Below, one piece after another: positions 1-8,365 of a stretch of 64,000 nucleotides of DNA (within the stretch, counting starts at the first letter, position 1; every line of letters begins with the position of its first letter). The notes under the pieces were generated by a model. That model saw only the letters and a list, made by a program, of their open reading frames with translations. It was not told where the DNA came from and made no database searches. The DNA comes from Brevundimonas sp. SH203. GTDB taxonomy: Bacteria > Pseudomonadota > Alphaproteobacteria > Caulobacterales > Caulobacteraceae. The translations under genes and the position numbers were made by a program. The stretch is from the NCBI RefSeq assembly GCF_002157625.1, contig NZ_BDMM01000002.1, positions 310,001-374,000 on the forward strand, written 5' to 3'.

Positions 1-127
1 GTCAAACACACGAGAGGCGCCCCTTTGCGGCTGACCGCGCCCGTGACCGGGCGTCGCGCCGAGACGACCTCTGACAGGGGCGAAAGCCCCGCCTCACCTT
101 AGCGCCGACCGTCCCTGCGTCCAGCCT

Positions 128-1960
128 TCAATAGGCCAGAGCTATGCCGTCCTTTCGCATCTCGGTCGCCGCCCCATAGGTCCAGCGCCCGTCGGGGTTC
201 ATCTGTTTCATCACGTTCTGATAGCCGCCGAACCCGCCGTCCGGTTCGCCCAGCGTCCAGCCCATGGCTCGCAGTTGGGCCTTGGTCGCCTCGGGCACGC
301 CGCTCTCCAGATGCAGCACCCCGGTCCCCTCCTGCGGCTGGCCGGTCGGCTCGGACGAGCCGTAGTGCTGCCAGCGCGGGGCGTCGCCCGCCGCCTGCGG
401 CTCCAGCCCGTAATCGACCATGTTGATGATGATCTGGGCCTGGCCCTGCGGCTGCATGGCGCCGCCCATGACGCCGAACGCCATCCACGGCTCGCCGTCC
501 TTGACCGCGAAACCCGGAATGATGGTCTGGAACGGCCGCTTGCCCGGCGCATAGACGTTCGGGTGGCCGTCGGTCAGGGCGAACAGTTCGCCCCGGTCCT
601 GGAACATGAAGCCCAGCGGCTCCGACCCGTCGTCCGGCGCCAGGCCCGAGCCCATGCCGCGATAGTTGGACTGAATCCAGCTGACCATCATCCCGTCGCT
701 GTCTGCGACGCTGAAATAGGTGGTGTCGCCGTGGTGCGGCGCGTCGCCCGGCATGACGCGGTCCATCACCCGATCCGGCCGGATCAGTTTGGCGCGTTCG
801 GCGGCATAGGCCTTGGAGTTCAGCCACTCGACCGGGGTTTTCGAGAATCGGTCGTCGGCGAACCAGCGCGCCCGGTCCTCGAACGCCAGCCGCTTGGCCT
901 CGGCCTGGACGTGCAGCGAGGCGGCGGACTGGAAGCCCATGGCCTTCAGATCGAACTGTTCGCAGATATTCAGGATCTGGTTGGTCGACAGCCCCTGCGT
1001 ATTCGGCCCCAGGCCGAAGACGTCCACGCCGCGATAGTTGGTCTGGATGGGCTCGACCCATTCGGTGTGATGGGCGGCCATGTCGGCGCGGGTCATCCAG
1101 CCGCCGATCCGCTTGAAATAGGCTTCGATACGGTCGGCGATTGGGCCGTCGTAGAAGGCGTCGCGCCCGCCTTCGGCGATCATCCGCAGCGTCTTGCCGA
1201 GATAAGGGTTGGCGAACATCTCGCCCACCTTTGGCGTCGCCCCGCCGGCGGCCCAGATGCGTTTCCTGTTATCGTTCTCCTCGATCGGAATCCGGCCCCG
1301 GTCGAAGGCGGCCATGTTGCGTTCCAGATAGTAGGCGATGACCTGGGGCACGGGCGCGCCCTGTTCGCACAGCTCCGCGACCGGCAGCAGCACGTCTTTC
1401 CACGGCAGTTTTCCATACCGCTGGTGCGCGCTCCACCAGGCGTCCACCGCGCCCGGCACATTGACCGTCACCGCGCCATAGCGGGGCAGATAGCCGTCCA
1501 CGGCCCTGGACCGCGCGGTCTCCAGGCTCAGCCCGCGCGGACTGGCCCCCGAGCCGTTCAGGCCGACGACCTTCCTCTGTTTCGGGTCCCACATCAGGCA
1601 GTAGGCGTCGCCGCCGATGCCGTTGGCCGTCGGCTCCAGAAAGCCCAGGGCCGCATTTATGGCGATGGCCGCGTCGATGGCCGATCCGCCGCGCCTTAAG
1701 GTGTCTATGCCGATCAGGGTGGCGGCCGGATGCGCCGTCGCCGCCGCCCCCTTCGCGCCCCAGACGGTCGAGCGTCCCATGAACTTCGGCCCGCTGATCC
1801 GGTCGCCGATGCCGATCCCGGCGTAAGGGTCGGCCGGTCGGGCAGGGGCTTGCGGAACGGGGGCTGGCGGAACGGGGCCGGCGGTCGGCTGCTGCGCCTG
1901 GGCCGCGCTCGTCGCCATGACCCCGACGGGCAGGGCGGACAGGAAGGTGCGACGACGCAT
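128..1960 (-). CDS. ggt: Gamma-glutamyltransferase, Tat-type exported
   Basis: An N-terminal nucleophile hydrolase of 610 aa that hydrolyses or transfers the gamma-glutamyl group of glutathione and related compounds, probably in the periplasm. The N-terminus MRRRTFLSALPVG with the following AAQAQ is a twin-arginine-like signal peptide, and a Pro-rich stretch (about 25-45) precedes the catalytic domain. The motif GDTTYFSVAD (411-420) places the autoprocessing and nucleophilic Thr at 413. A conserved large-subunit stretch (LEPTANGIGGDAY, about 108-120) and the length match the family. The substrate could be another gamma-glutamyl compound. It stands alone, divergent from nothing obvious. Confidence 0.93.
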   Translation of the reverse strand: MRRRTFLSALPVGVMATSAAQAQQPTAGPVPPAPVPQAPARPADPYAGIGIGDRISGPKFMGRSTVWGAKGAAATAHPAATLIGIDTLRRGGSAIDAAIAINAALGFLEPTANGIGGDAYCLMWDPKQRKVVGLNGSGASPRGLSLETARSRAVDGYLPRYGAVTVNVPGAVDAWWSAHQRYGKLPWKDVLLPVAELCEQGAPVPQVIAYYLERNMAAFDRGRIPIEENDNRKRIWAAGGATPKVGEMFANPYLGKTLRMIAEGGRDAFYDGPIADRIEAYFKRIGGWMTRADMAAHHTEWVEPIQTNYRGVDVFGLGPNTQGLSTNQILNICEQFDLKAMGFQSAASLHVQAEAKRLAFEDRARWFADDRFSKTPVEWLNSKAYAAERAKLIRPDRVMDRVMPGDAPHHGDTTYFSVADSDGMMVSWIQSNYRGMGSGLAPDDGSEPLGFMFQDRGELFALTDGHPNVYAPGKRPFQTIIPGFAVKDGEPWMAFGVMGGAMQPQGQAQIIINMVDYGLEPQAAGDAPRWQHYGSSEPTGQPQEGTGVLHLESGVPEATKAQLRAMGWTLGEPDGGFGGYQNVMKQMNPDGRWTYGAATEMRKDGIALAY

Positions 1961-2045
1961 GGGCGAACTCCTCGAACAACCGATGCGCCATCAAGCGGGC
2001 GCGGCGCCGATCCGGCAAGCCCCAATCCGCCCACCCGCCGGACGA

Positions 2046-2078
2046 AGAAAAAGGCCGCGTCCCTTTCGGAACGCGGCC
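2046..2078 (-). terminator. Rho-independent terminator after exbD
   Basis: An 8-bp perfect stem (GGCCGCGT / ACGCGGCC) with a loop of about 10 bases is followed, read on the minus strand, by a T-run (the A-run at 2046-2052 on the plus strand). It lies just downstream of the exbD stop codon. Confidence 0.8.
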
Positions 2079-2103
2079 CTGATCGTTGGGACTGAGCCTG
2101 AAC

Positions 2104-2538
2104 TCAGGTGATGTCTTCGTTCAGCAGGCCGACCTTGAAGAAGCCGTTCTCCTGCATCTTGTTCATGACTTCCATGAACTGCTTATACTTCACTTCCGGC
2201 TGGGCGCGGACGAACACGCGCTCTTCCTGGCAGGCGCCGCCGCCCAGGGCGGTGCAGACGTCGGTGGGCAGGTTGTCGATCGAGGTTTGCTTGTCCGACA
2301 GGAACAGCTGACCGTTTTCCTGGATGGTGATGTACACCGGTTCCTTTTCCTTGGTCGGGTTCACCGGCGGCTGCGCGGGCGGCAGGTCCAGACGGATGGA
2401 GACGGTCGCCATCGGCGCGGCGACCATGAAGATGATCATCAGCACCAGCAGAATGTCGATGAACGGCGTGATGTTGATATCCGCCGTCTGTTCGATCGTG
2501 TGCTTGTCCCCGCCGGAACCGCCGATCTTCGCAGCCAT
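2104..2538 (-). CDS. exbD: ExbD/TolR-family biopolymer transport protein
   Basis: Inner-membrane partner of ExbB/TolQ that couples the proton-motive force to TonB or TolA. The 144-aa protein has a short cytoplasmic N-terminus, one membrane segment (about 23-42, NITPFIDILLVLMIIF) carrying the expected proton-pathway Asp (D28), and a periplasmic domain with a Cys pair (CTALGGGAC). No exbB or tonB lies beside it in the window and it appears to be the last gene of its unit, because a strong terminator follows. ExbD paralogues are common in this group, so the specific system served (TonB versus Tol) cannot be decided here, although two TonB receptors lie 23-29 kb away. Confidence 0.9.
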   Translation of the reverse strand: MAAKIGGSGGDKHTIEQTADINITPFIDILLVLMIIFMVAAPMATVSIRLDLPPAQPPVNPTKEKEPVYITIQENGQLFLSDKQTSIDNLPTDVCTALGGGACQEERVFVRAQPEVKYKQFMEVMNKMQENGFFKVGLLNEDIT

Positions 2539-2707
2539 GCATCGTCTCCGTTACTCGCCGGCTGCAATCCGCGCCGGCATTTCCCTATGGATCGCCCGAA
2601 AGCTTGTTCGGTTCTTGGCGTCCCGCTGCGCGCTTGTAAAGCGGTTCTAAACGATCCGTCGTTCCCGAACGTCAATTATACGCGACAGTCCCCCGCCGCC
2701 GCCGGCC

Positions 2708-3319
2708 TCAGGCCTTCGCCAGCTTCAGAAAACGGTCCATCAGGGCAGGATCGTTCTTGAAGGCGCCGGTGAAGCGGGTCGTGATGGTCGAAACGTGCCG
2801 GTGATGCACCCCGCGCGTGGTCATGCACTGGTGTTCGGCGTCCAGCATCACCGCGACCCCGCGCGGCTGCAGGTGTGATTCGATGGCCTCGATGATGTCG
2901 TTGGTCAGGGTTTCCTGATTCTGCAGGCGCCGCGCATAGATCTCGACCACCCGCGCCAGCTTGGAGATCCCCACCACCTTCTCGCCGGGCAGATAGGCGA
3001 CATAGGCCTTGCCCAGGAAGGGGGCCATGTGATGCTCGCAGTGGCTCTCCACCTCGATGTCGCGCAGGATGACCATGTCGTCGTATCCCGTCACGTCCTC
3101 GAACGTCCGGCTCAGCTCCTTGGCCGCATCGGCGTCATAGCCGTCGAACCATTCGGCATAGGCGTCCACCACCCGCTTGGGCGTATCCACCAGGCCCGGC
3201 CGTTCGGGATTGTCCCCGGCCCAGGCGATCAGGGTCCGCACCGCCTCCAGCGCCTGCTCGCGCGACGGACGCTGCACGGTGTCCGCGACGAGGACGGGCT
3301 TGGCGGGGATGACGCTCAT
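2708..3319 (-). CDS. folE: GTP cyclohydrolase I
   Basis: Converts GTP to 7,8-dihydroneopterin triphosphate, the first step of folate biosynthesis. The 203-aa length is typical. The zinc ligands are visible as C94 and H97 in HCEHHMAPF and C165 in QCMTTRG, and the strongly conserved [16 protein letters not shown] segment spans about 116-131. It is transcribed divergently from cysS; the 131-bp gap must hold both promoters. The ATG start gives a short N-terminal tail before the core. No anomaly was seen. Confidence 0.96.
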   Translation of the reverse strand: MSVIPAKPVLVADTVQRPSREQALEAVRTLIAWAGDNPERPGLVDTPKRVVDAYAEWFDGYDADAAKELSRTFEDVTGYDDMVILRDIEVESHCEHHMAPFLGKAYVAYLPGEKVVGISKLARVVEIYARRLQNQETLTNDIIEAIESHLQPRGVAVMLDAEHQCMTTRGVHHRHVSTITTRFTGAFKNDPALMDRFLKLAKA

Positions 3320-3450
3320 GAACTCGATTTTCCGGCCGGGGCGGGCGGGGTCGCCCGGTTTACCTTCTACAATCCATCGGGACTGTATATCAGGCCGCTA
3401 TATGGGACAGACCCTCCGTCCCGCAAGAAAACCCGCTGAAGACTTATTCA

Positions 3451-4902
3451 ATGCCGCTGCACATCCACGACACCCTGCGCCGTGAAAAGCGCCTGTTCGA
3501 ACCCCGGAACAAGGATCGTGTGACCCTCTATGTCTGCGGCCCGACCGTCTATGACTATGCACATATCGGCAATGCGCGTCCGCCGGTGGTGTTCGACGTG
3601 CTGGTGCGGCTGCTGCGCCGGACCTATGGCGCCGACCATGTGATCTACGCCAGGAACGTCACCGACGTTGACGACAAGATCAATCAGAAGGCCGCGCGCG
3701 AGGGCGTGCCGATCGGCGAGATCACCGTCCGCTACGAGGCCGCCTATCTGGCCGACATGGGCCTGCTGAACGTGTCGCCCCCCGACATGGCGCCCCACGT
3801 CACCGACCATATCCCCGCCATCGTCGCCCAGATCCAGTCCATCGTCGACGCGGGCTGCGCCTATGCCGCCGAGGGGCATGTCCTGTTCGACGTCTCGTCC
3901 TACAAGGCCTACGGCGCCCTGTCGGGGCGGAACCTGGACGACATGATCGCCGGCGCCCGCGTCGAGGTCGCCCCCTACAAGAAGAACCCCCACGACTTCG
4001 TCCTGTGGAAGCCGTCCAAGGCGGACGATCCGTCCTGGCCCTCGCCGTGGGGCGAGGGACGTCCCGGCTGGCACATCGAATGCTCGGCCATGATCGAGCA
4101 GAACCTGGGCCTGCCCATCGACATCCACGGCGGCGGCATCGACCTGGTCTTCCCTCATCATGAGAACGAGATCGCCCAAGGGGTCTGCGCCCACGGCCAT
4201 GCCCACGGCGACCACGCCCACGACGAATACGCCCGCTACTGGATGCACAACGGCTTCCTGACCGTGGACGCGGAAAAGATGTCCAAGTCGGTCGGCAACG
4301 TCCTGCTGCTGCACGACCTGGTCCAGGCCATGCCGGGCGAGGTCGTCCGCTGGGCGCTGTTGAGCGCCCACTATCGCCAGCCGTTGGACTGGAACCAGGG
4401 CCTGCTGGATCAGAGCCGCAAGAACCTGGACCGCCTGTACGGCGTCCTGCGCGACGCCGACGCGGCCCTGGCCGACTTCGACATGGCCACGCTGGACGAG
4501 GCCGAGATGGAGCTGGCCGAGAACGCCCTGGGTCCGGTGCTGGACGCGCTTGAGGACGACCTCAATACCCCGGGCGCCATCGCCCAGCTGTTTGGTCTCG
4601 CAAACGCCCTGCGCGACCTTCTGAACGACGCCGAGGCCGACATCAACGACGTCGCCATGGCCCGCTGGAGCCTGGCCGAAGCCGCCGGCCTGCTGGGCGT
4701 CCTGGCCCTGACGCCGGACGTGTGGTTCGAGGGCGGCGATCCCGCCCTGAAGGCCGAGGTCGAGGCCCTGCTGGACCAACGCGCCGCCGCCCGCGCCGCC
4801 AAGGACTGGCCCGAGGCCGACCGCATCCGCGACCGCCTGAACGCCCTGAACGTCATCGTCATGGACGGCCCCGACGGCCCGACGTGGCGCGTGAAGGGCT
4901 GA
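3451..4902 (+). CDS. cysS: Cysteinyl-tRNA synthetase
   Basis: Class I aminoacyl-tRNA synthetase of 483 aa that charges tRNA-Cys with cysteine. The zinc-site Cys29 (YVCGPTVYD), the HIGH-type motif HIGN (38-41), the conserved [12 protein letters not shown] block and KMSKS (276-280) are all present. A C-terminal DALR-like anticodon-binding domain follows. A tRNA-Cys-like gene with unusual geometry lies only about 2.3 kb downstream. The region directly after the stop is filled by inverted-repeat elements. Confidence 0.97.
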   Translation: MPLHIHDTLRREKRLFEPRNKDRVTLYVCGPTVYDYAHIGNARPPVVFDVLVRLLRRTYGADHVIYARNVTDVDDKINQKAAREGVPIGEITVRYEAAYLADMGLLNVSPPDMAPHVTDHIPAIVAQIQSIVDAGCAYAAEGHVLFDVSSYKAYGALSGRNLDDMIAGARVEVAPYKKNPHDFVLWKPSKADDPSWPSPWGEGRPGWHIECSAMIEQNLGLPIDIHGGGIDLVFPHHENEIAQGVCAHGHAHGDHAHDEYARYWMHNGFLTVDAEKMSKSVGNVLLLHDLVQAMPGEVVRWALLSAHYRQPLDWNQGLLDQSRKNLDRLYGVLRDADAALADFDMATLDEAEMELAENALGPVLDALEDDLNTPGAIAQLFGLANALRDLLNDAEADINDVAMARWSLAEAAGLLGVLALTPDVWFEGGDPALKAEVEALLDQRAAARAAKDWPEADRIRDRLNALNVIVMDGPDGPTWRVKG

Positions 4903-4908
4903 ATACAT

Positions 4909-5053
4909 CGTCTCCTCCCCACATGGTGGGGAGGGGGACCGCGAAGCGGTGGAGGGGCTCTTGAAGCCCCACAGGCGTCTGCGATGCGGCTGAGAACCCC
5001 TCCGGCTCTCCGCTCCGCTCCGAGCCACCTCGCCATGAAATGGGGAGGAGACG
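4909..5053. repeat. Inverted-repeat element, family 2
   Basis: A 145-bp non-coding element with perfect 13-bp terminal inverted repeats (CGTCTCCTCCCCA at 4909-4921 and its complement at 5041-5053). The left half contains a GGGGAGGGGGACCGCG / AGCGGTGGAGGGGCT core that recurs at 53281-53332. It begins a few bases after the cysS stop codon. Such CCTCCCC repeats are common in Caulobacterales and Rhizobiales genomes; their mobility is inferred only. Confidence 0.7.
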
Positions 5054-5074
5054 GACGCCCCCACCACTACATTT

Positions 5075-5182
5075 CGTCATCCTCGGCCTTGTGCCGAGGA
5101 TCCATACGCTCGGTGCTTCCAGATCAGGGCGCGGCGGCGACTGCCGGGATTATGGATCCTCGGCACAAGGCCGAGGATGACG
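5075..5182. repeat. Palindromic repeat doublet, 'GCCTTGTGCC' subtype
   Basis: Two 31-bp arms in perfect inverted orientation (5075-5105 and 5152-5182) separated by a 46-bp spacer. Each arm starts CGTCATCCTCGG and is itself partly palindromic (CCTCGGC...GCCGAGG). The architecture matches the doublet at 51986-52092 and the borders of the GIY-YIG cassette at 47321-47708, but the central bases differ (GCCTTGTGCC instead of GGCTTGACCC). Confidence 0.8.
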
Positions 5183-5687
5183 ACCGTGGGCGGCGGTCGG
5201 CCCCAGCCATCACAATGCGGCTGGTGCATTCCCAACAAATCCAACCGCTTGCCGAATTATGTCCCCCATCTCCCATCCCCCCTTCCAAACGCGCGTACTC
5301 TAACCGCGTCTCGTCGCATGGAGGGCTCGCCTGGCCTGCGACCTTGCGGCGGCGAGAGCGGAGGGAACGGGAGCGGTGGTGAAACTCCATCGCGCCGGCG
5401 GCGACTCATGGAGCGCCGTCGGAGGGTCGAGGGGGATACTCGGCCGCACTCGGGACGGGGTTTCGCAGACCCCGCCGACCCGTCGCAGGCTTATGGGGTT
5501 AGGCGATAAGACCGCCACCGCTCGACGCCCCGAGCTTGCAGGTCAACCAGCCGCGCGGAGCGTCAAACCCTTCGTCGAAACGGTAACTCTAAAACCAAAC
5601 TCCGGGCGAAGGCCCGGCGCTCCGCCCAGCCCTCCATCAACTCCGCCCCAACGGCAGGAGCGTCGAATCTTGCCCGGAATGAAGCCC
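5183..5687. other. Gene-free stretch, possibly structured RNA
   Basis: About 500 bp without a convincing gene. The open frames on both strands have atypical composition and no recognisable motif. A region at 5372-5522 is enclosed by an 8-bp stem (AGCGGTGG at 5372-5379 with CCACCGCT at 5515-5522). It contains further hairpins, among them GGGGT...ACCCC near 5456-5474 and CTCCAT...ATGGAG just inside the stem. The conserved cores of RNase P, SRP RNA and tmRNA were not seen. This is a candidate non-coding RNA or a decayed repeat. Confidence 0.3.
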
Positions 5688-6971
5688 TTACCCCGCCCGG
5701 CGGATCAGCTCGTCCGCCAGCGCCGGCGTCAGATAGCCGTCGGCGATCCGGCCCGTGGCGATCTGCCAGCGGCGCAGGGCCGCGCGGGTGTTCGATCCGA
5801 TCACCCCATCCACCCCCTGGGTGTCATAGCCCAGCTTGGTCAGCGCCCGTTGCGCCCCGATCCGCTGGTCGCGCGACATCGACGGGTCGTTGGGCCAGGC
5901 CTTGGTCAGGGGCGGCTTGCCCATGATCCCGTCCGCCGTCAGGCCGATCGCCAGCGCATAGCTGACCGAGTTGTTGTAGCGGCGGATGACGTAGTGGTTC
6001 GGCAGGGCCAGGAAAGCGGGGCCGTTCGCCCCCTGCGGCAACAGGATGGTCGCCTCTTCCAGCGCCTCGGCGCCGTTCGGCGTCCCGCCCTGCGCCAGAC
6101 GCACGCCCCTGGCCGCCCAATAGGCCCAATTGTGCTTCGGCCCCTCCGCCTCGGCGTAGTCGAAGCCGGAGGGCAGGACGACCTCGTATCCCCAGCCCTG
6201 GCCGCGCTTCCATCCGGCCTGGGCCAAGAGATTGGCGGCCGAGGCCAGGGCGTCGGCGTCGTCGCCCCAGATGTCCACCTTGCCGTCGCCGTCCTGATCC
6301 ACGCCCAGGCGCAGATAGTTGTCGGGCATGAACTGGGTCTGGCCCATGGCCCCGGCCCAGCTGCCCTTCAGGCCCGCCCGGTCGCGCCGGCCGTCCACGA
6401 CGATGTCCAGCGCATCCTTCAACTGTCCCTCGGCCCAGTCGCGGCGGCGCCCGTCATAGGCCAGGGTCGCCAGCGAACGGATCACGTCGTAATCGCCCTG
6501 CACCTGACCGAAGGCGCTTTCCTGGGCCCAGACGCCGACCAGGATTTCGCTGGGCACGCCGAACCGCTGGACCACCGACCACGGCACGCGGTCGATTCGC
6601 TGCTTGGCCTGGGCGATCCGCACCGAGGTCACGGCGTTCTGGACATAGGCCCCGGCGGGCTTGGAGAACTCGGGCTGGTTCCGGTCCAGCCGCACCACGG
6701 TCGGATCGGGCGTCAGACCCTCCAGCTCACGGGCGTATTCGGCGCGGCGGGCGCCGCCCTTGCGCGCCAGGAACCCCTGTTTCCAGCCCTCGAATCCCTG
6801 CTGGTCATAGGCGGCCAGCGGCGGCGTCTGGGGCGTGGGGGCGGGCGTCGCGACCGATGCGCCCGGTTGCGGCTGGGGCTGCGGCGTCGGCAGGGCGACG
6901 TGCGGCTCGGGCAGCATGGGCGCGCAGGCGGAGACGCAGCCGATCAGAAGAAGGCGGTAGGAAAAGCGCAT
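5688..6971 (-). CDS. Lytic murein transglycosylase B-type lipoprotein
   Basis: Cleaves peptidoglycan glycan strands to anhydromuropeptides, acting from the periplasmic side of the outer membrane. The start chosen is the ATG at 6971, because MRFSYRLLLIGCVSAC is a lipoprotein signal (LIGC or VSAC as lipobox); an upstream in-frame start would bury it. A Pro/Gln-rich linker (about 20-50) leads to an SLT_2/MltB domain with the likely catalytic Glu at 151 (WAQESAFG). A C-terminal peptidoglycan-binding domain (about 365-425, GVDGVIGSNTRAALRRWQ) follows. 427 aa, standing alone. Confidence 0.92.
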   Translation of the reverse strand: MRFSYRLLLIGCVSACAPMLPEPHVALPTPQPQPQPGASVATPAPTPQTPPLAAYDQQGFEGWKQGFLARKGGARRAEYARELEGLTPDPTVVRLDRNQPEFSKPAGAYVQNAVTSVRIAQAKQRIDRVPWSVVQRFGVPSEILVGVWAQESAFGQVQGDYDVIRSLATLAYDGRRRDWAEGQLKDALDIVVDGRRDRAGLKGSWAGAMGQTQFMPDNYLRLGVDQDGDGKVDIWGDDADALASAANLLAQAGWKRGQGWGYEVVLPSGFDYAEAEGPKHNWAYWAARGVRLAQGGTPNGAEALEEATILLPQGANGPAFLALPNHYVIRRYNNSVSYALAIGLTADGIMGKPPLTKAWPNDPSMSRDQRIGAQRALTKLGYDTQGVDGVIGSNTRAALRRWQIATGRIADGYLTPALADELIRRAG

Positions 6972-7154
6972 GAGATTCAAACTAGGGCCCCCGGGGTCAG
7001 CCGTGAAATGACATCCGCGCGAATGCCGGTTCACGGCCTCATAAAGCGCCTTTGAGGCGAAAGCGTTGCCTTGTCGTTCGCCTGTCGGCGTCATTAACCG
7101 TGTTTTTCGTCGACGCCTTAACGCCTGCGGCGTATCACCGCACCGTCCTCTGAC

Positions 7155-7231
7155 GGCCTGATGGCGGAGTGGCGACGCAACGGGCGTGCAACCCCGTAAA
7201 CCCTCCGTTCGACTCGGAGGTCAGGCCTCCA
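7155..7231 (+). tRNA. tRNA-Cys (GCA), atypical geometry
   Basis: A cloverleaf is recognisable. The acceptor GGCCTGA (7155-7161) pairs with TCAGGCC (7221-7227), followed by discriminator T and an encoded CCA. The D arm is GCG...CGC with GG in the loop. The anticodon stem ACGGG/CCCGT (7180-7184 / 7193-7197) holds GCA. The T loop TTCGACT (7208-7214) is standard. U73 and GCA fit tRNA-Cys. Two departures stand out: the anticodon loop is eight bases (CGTGCAAC), and the T stem extends to six pairs, giving a 13-bp acceptor/T helix. Total length is 77 against the usual 74. A short T-run follows. It may be a functional variant or a drifting copy. Confidence 0.72.
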
Positions 7232-7240
7232 TCTCTTTTT

Positions 7241-7314
7241 GAGGGTGCTATCGCCCTTCGGGCTACTTGAGCACGGATTCGAGCGTGCTATCGCCCTTCG
7301 GGTTGCTTGAGCAC
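7241..7314. repeat. Tandem pair of hairpin repeats after the tRNA
   Basis: Two 34-bp copies, 7241-7274 and 7281-7314, differ at three positions with a 40-bp period. Each forms GTGCT...AGCAC outer arms around a GCCC-TTCG-GGC tetraloop hairpin. They lie directly behind the tRNA and could act in 3' processing or termination, or be a local repeat. No coding function is apparent. Confidence 0.6.
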
Positions 7315-7474
7315 ATTGCTGGAATGGGGCGTCTGAGCAGGCGGGGCCTGGGTTCTGCGGGGTTTCGGCCATTGGCGGGTTGACCTTGGCGAACCGTCTC
7401 TCTATACGACCGCCTCCGCCGCGATCCGACCGGGTCAGCGGCTTTCTTATTGGTTTCTCTCAGGACGTCCGACC

Positions 7475-7600
7475 ATGAAGGTCCGTAGCTCGCTCAAGTC
7501 CCTGAAGACCCGCCACCGCGACTGCAAGGTCGTGCGTCGCAAGGGCGTCGTCTTCGTCATCAACAAGACCGACCCGCGCTTCAAGGCGAAGCAAGGCTAA
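7475..7600 (+). CDS. rpmJ: 50S ribosomal protein L36 (bL36), 41-aa type
   Basis: Small basic protein of the large ribosomal subunit. The 41-aa sequence begins [18 protein letters not shown] and ends [11 protein letters not shown]. It has lost the full zinc-binding Cys/His set of the 38-aa form and keeps one Cys (C17), so it is of the zinc-free (C-minus) longer type. A terminator candidate lies downstream at 7663-7692. Confidence 0.95.
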   Translation: MKVRSSLKSLKTRHRDCKVVRRKGVVFVINKTDPRFKAKQG

Positions 7601-7662
7601 GCTGGTTCGTTTGCGCGCCGCTTTGGCGGCGTGAGCGCACGGCGTCTTGCTGACGATCCACA

Positions 7663-7692
7663 GGCTGCGGATTTTGTCCGCGGCCTTTTTCG
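7663..7692 (+). terminator. Terminator between rpmJ and gapR
   Basis: A GC-rich hairpin (GGCTGCGGA / TCCGCGGCC, one bulge) with a short loop is followed by TTTTT. It lies about 65 bp after rpmJ and ahead of gapR. Confidence 0.6.
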
Positions 7693-7758
7693 TGTTCGCG
7701 GTTGTCGCGCGCCGACCGGCATGGTTAGCGTCCGCGCCTGATTTCTGGAGTATTCCCC

Positions 7759-8034
7759 ATGGCTGACGACGCCTCGTTCGACGGTGGTTCCGACGTTCTC
7801 ACCGCCACGGCCCAGGGCCGCCTGCGCACCATCATCGAGCGTCTGGAGCGCCTCGAAGAGGACAAACAGGCCGTCATGACCGACATGAAGGAGGTCTTCG
7901 CCGAGGCCAAGGGCGAGGGCTACGACGTCAAGATCCTGCGCAAGGTCATCCGCATCCGCAAACAGGACAAGGCCAAGCGCCAGGAAGAGGACGCCATCCT
8001 GGACCTCTATATGTCGGCCCTGGGCGAGATCTGA
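7759..8034 (+). CDS. gapR: Nucleoid-associated protein GapR (DUF2312)
   Basis: In Caulobacter, GapR binds overtwisted AT-rich DNA ahead of replication and transcription machinery and stimulates type II topoisomerases. This 91-aa protein is the full DUF2312 domain. A flexible acidic N-terminus is followed by a long charged coiled coil (RTIIERLERLEEDKQAV) and the basic helix KILRKVIRIRKQDKAKRQEE. An ATG start sits behind CTGGAGT. A small hypothetical gene follows closely. The TacA-like gene within 1 kb recalls the Caulobacter arrangement, as far as memory of that genome allows. Confidence 0.93.
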   Translation: MADDASFDGGSDVLTATAQGRLRTIIERLERLEEDKQAVMTDMKEVFAEAKGEGYDVKILRKVIRIRKQDKAKRQEEDAILDLYMSALGEI

Positions 8035-8046
8035 GGCTGACCCGGC

Positions 8047-8361
8047 TTGAAGCGAAAACCGCCGCCAAGCCCTTTTGAAGCCCAACGCAAGGCCGCCCAG
8101 CGCGCGGCCCTGAACGCCCTGAAACGCGCCCGCCGCTCGGCAGAGCAGGCGGGCGTTTCTCTGTCCGAATGGGAGGGCGAGTTCCTCGATTCGGTCGGCG
8201 AGCGCGTAAAGACCCACGGCCGCGCCTTCGCCGACCCCGAAAAAGGCGCGCCGGGCCAGGCCCTCTCCGCCATGCAGGGCCGCAAACTGAAAGAAATCAC
8301 CGCCAAGGCCAAGGGCGAAGAGCCGAAACGCCGCTGGGGGCGCAAGCCGCCGAATCCATAA
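8047..8361 (+). CDS. Small basic hypothetical protein downstream of gapR
   Basis: A 104-aa Lys/Arg/Ala-rich protein with no recognised domain and no membrane segment. Starting from TTG 12 bases after the gapR stop, it reads MKRKPPPSPFEAQRKAAQRA and continues with an amphipathic basic helix (LNALKRARRSAEQAGVSLSEWEGEFL). The close spacing suggests co-transcription with gapR. It could be a DNA- or RNA-binding accessory, but this rests on charge and context only. The stop codon lies 4 bp before an inverted-repeat element. Confidence 0.65.
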   Translation: MKRKPPPSPFEAQRKAAQRAALNALKRARRSAEQAGVSLSEWEGEFLDSVGERVKTHGRAFADPEKGAPGQALSAMQGRKLKEITAKAKGEEPKRRWGRKPPNP

Positions 8362-8365
8362 CCGT

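Noticed and set aside
275..1699. Large open frame opposite the gamma-glutamyltransferase gene
   Set aside because: High GC keeps antisense frames open. It has no domain, and the opposite strand carries a complete recognised enzyme.
4030..4090. Family-2 repeat inserted within cysS (CCCTCGCCGTGGGGCGAGGG)
   Set aside because: The codons read the normal cysteinyl-tRNA synthetase segment [15 protein letters not shown], so the resemblance is coincidental.
4919..5690. RNase P, SRP or tmRNA gene in the cysS-mltB gap
   Set aside because: The conserved GAGGAAAGTCCGGGC, GGTCAGGTCCGGAAGGAAGC and tmRNA end sequences are absent; only general hairpins are seen.
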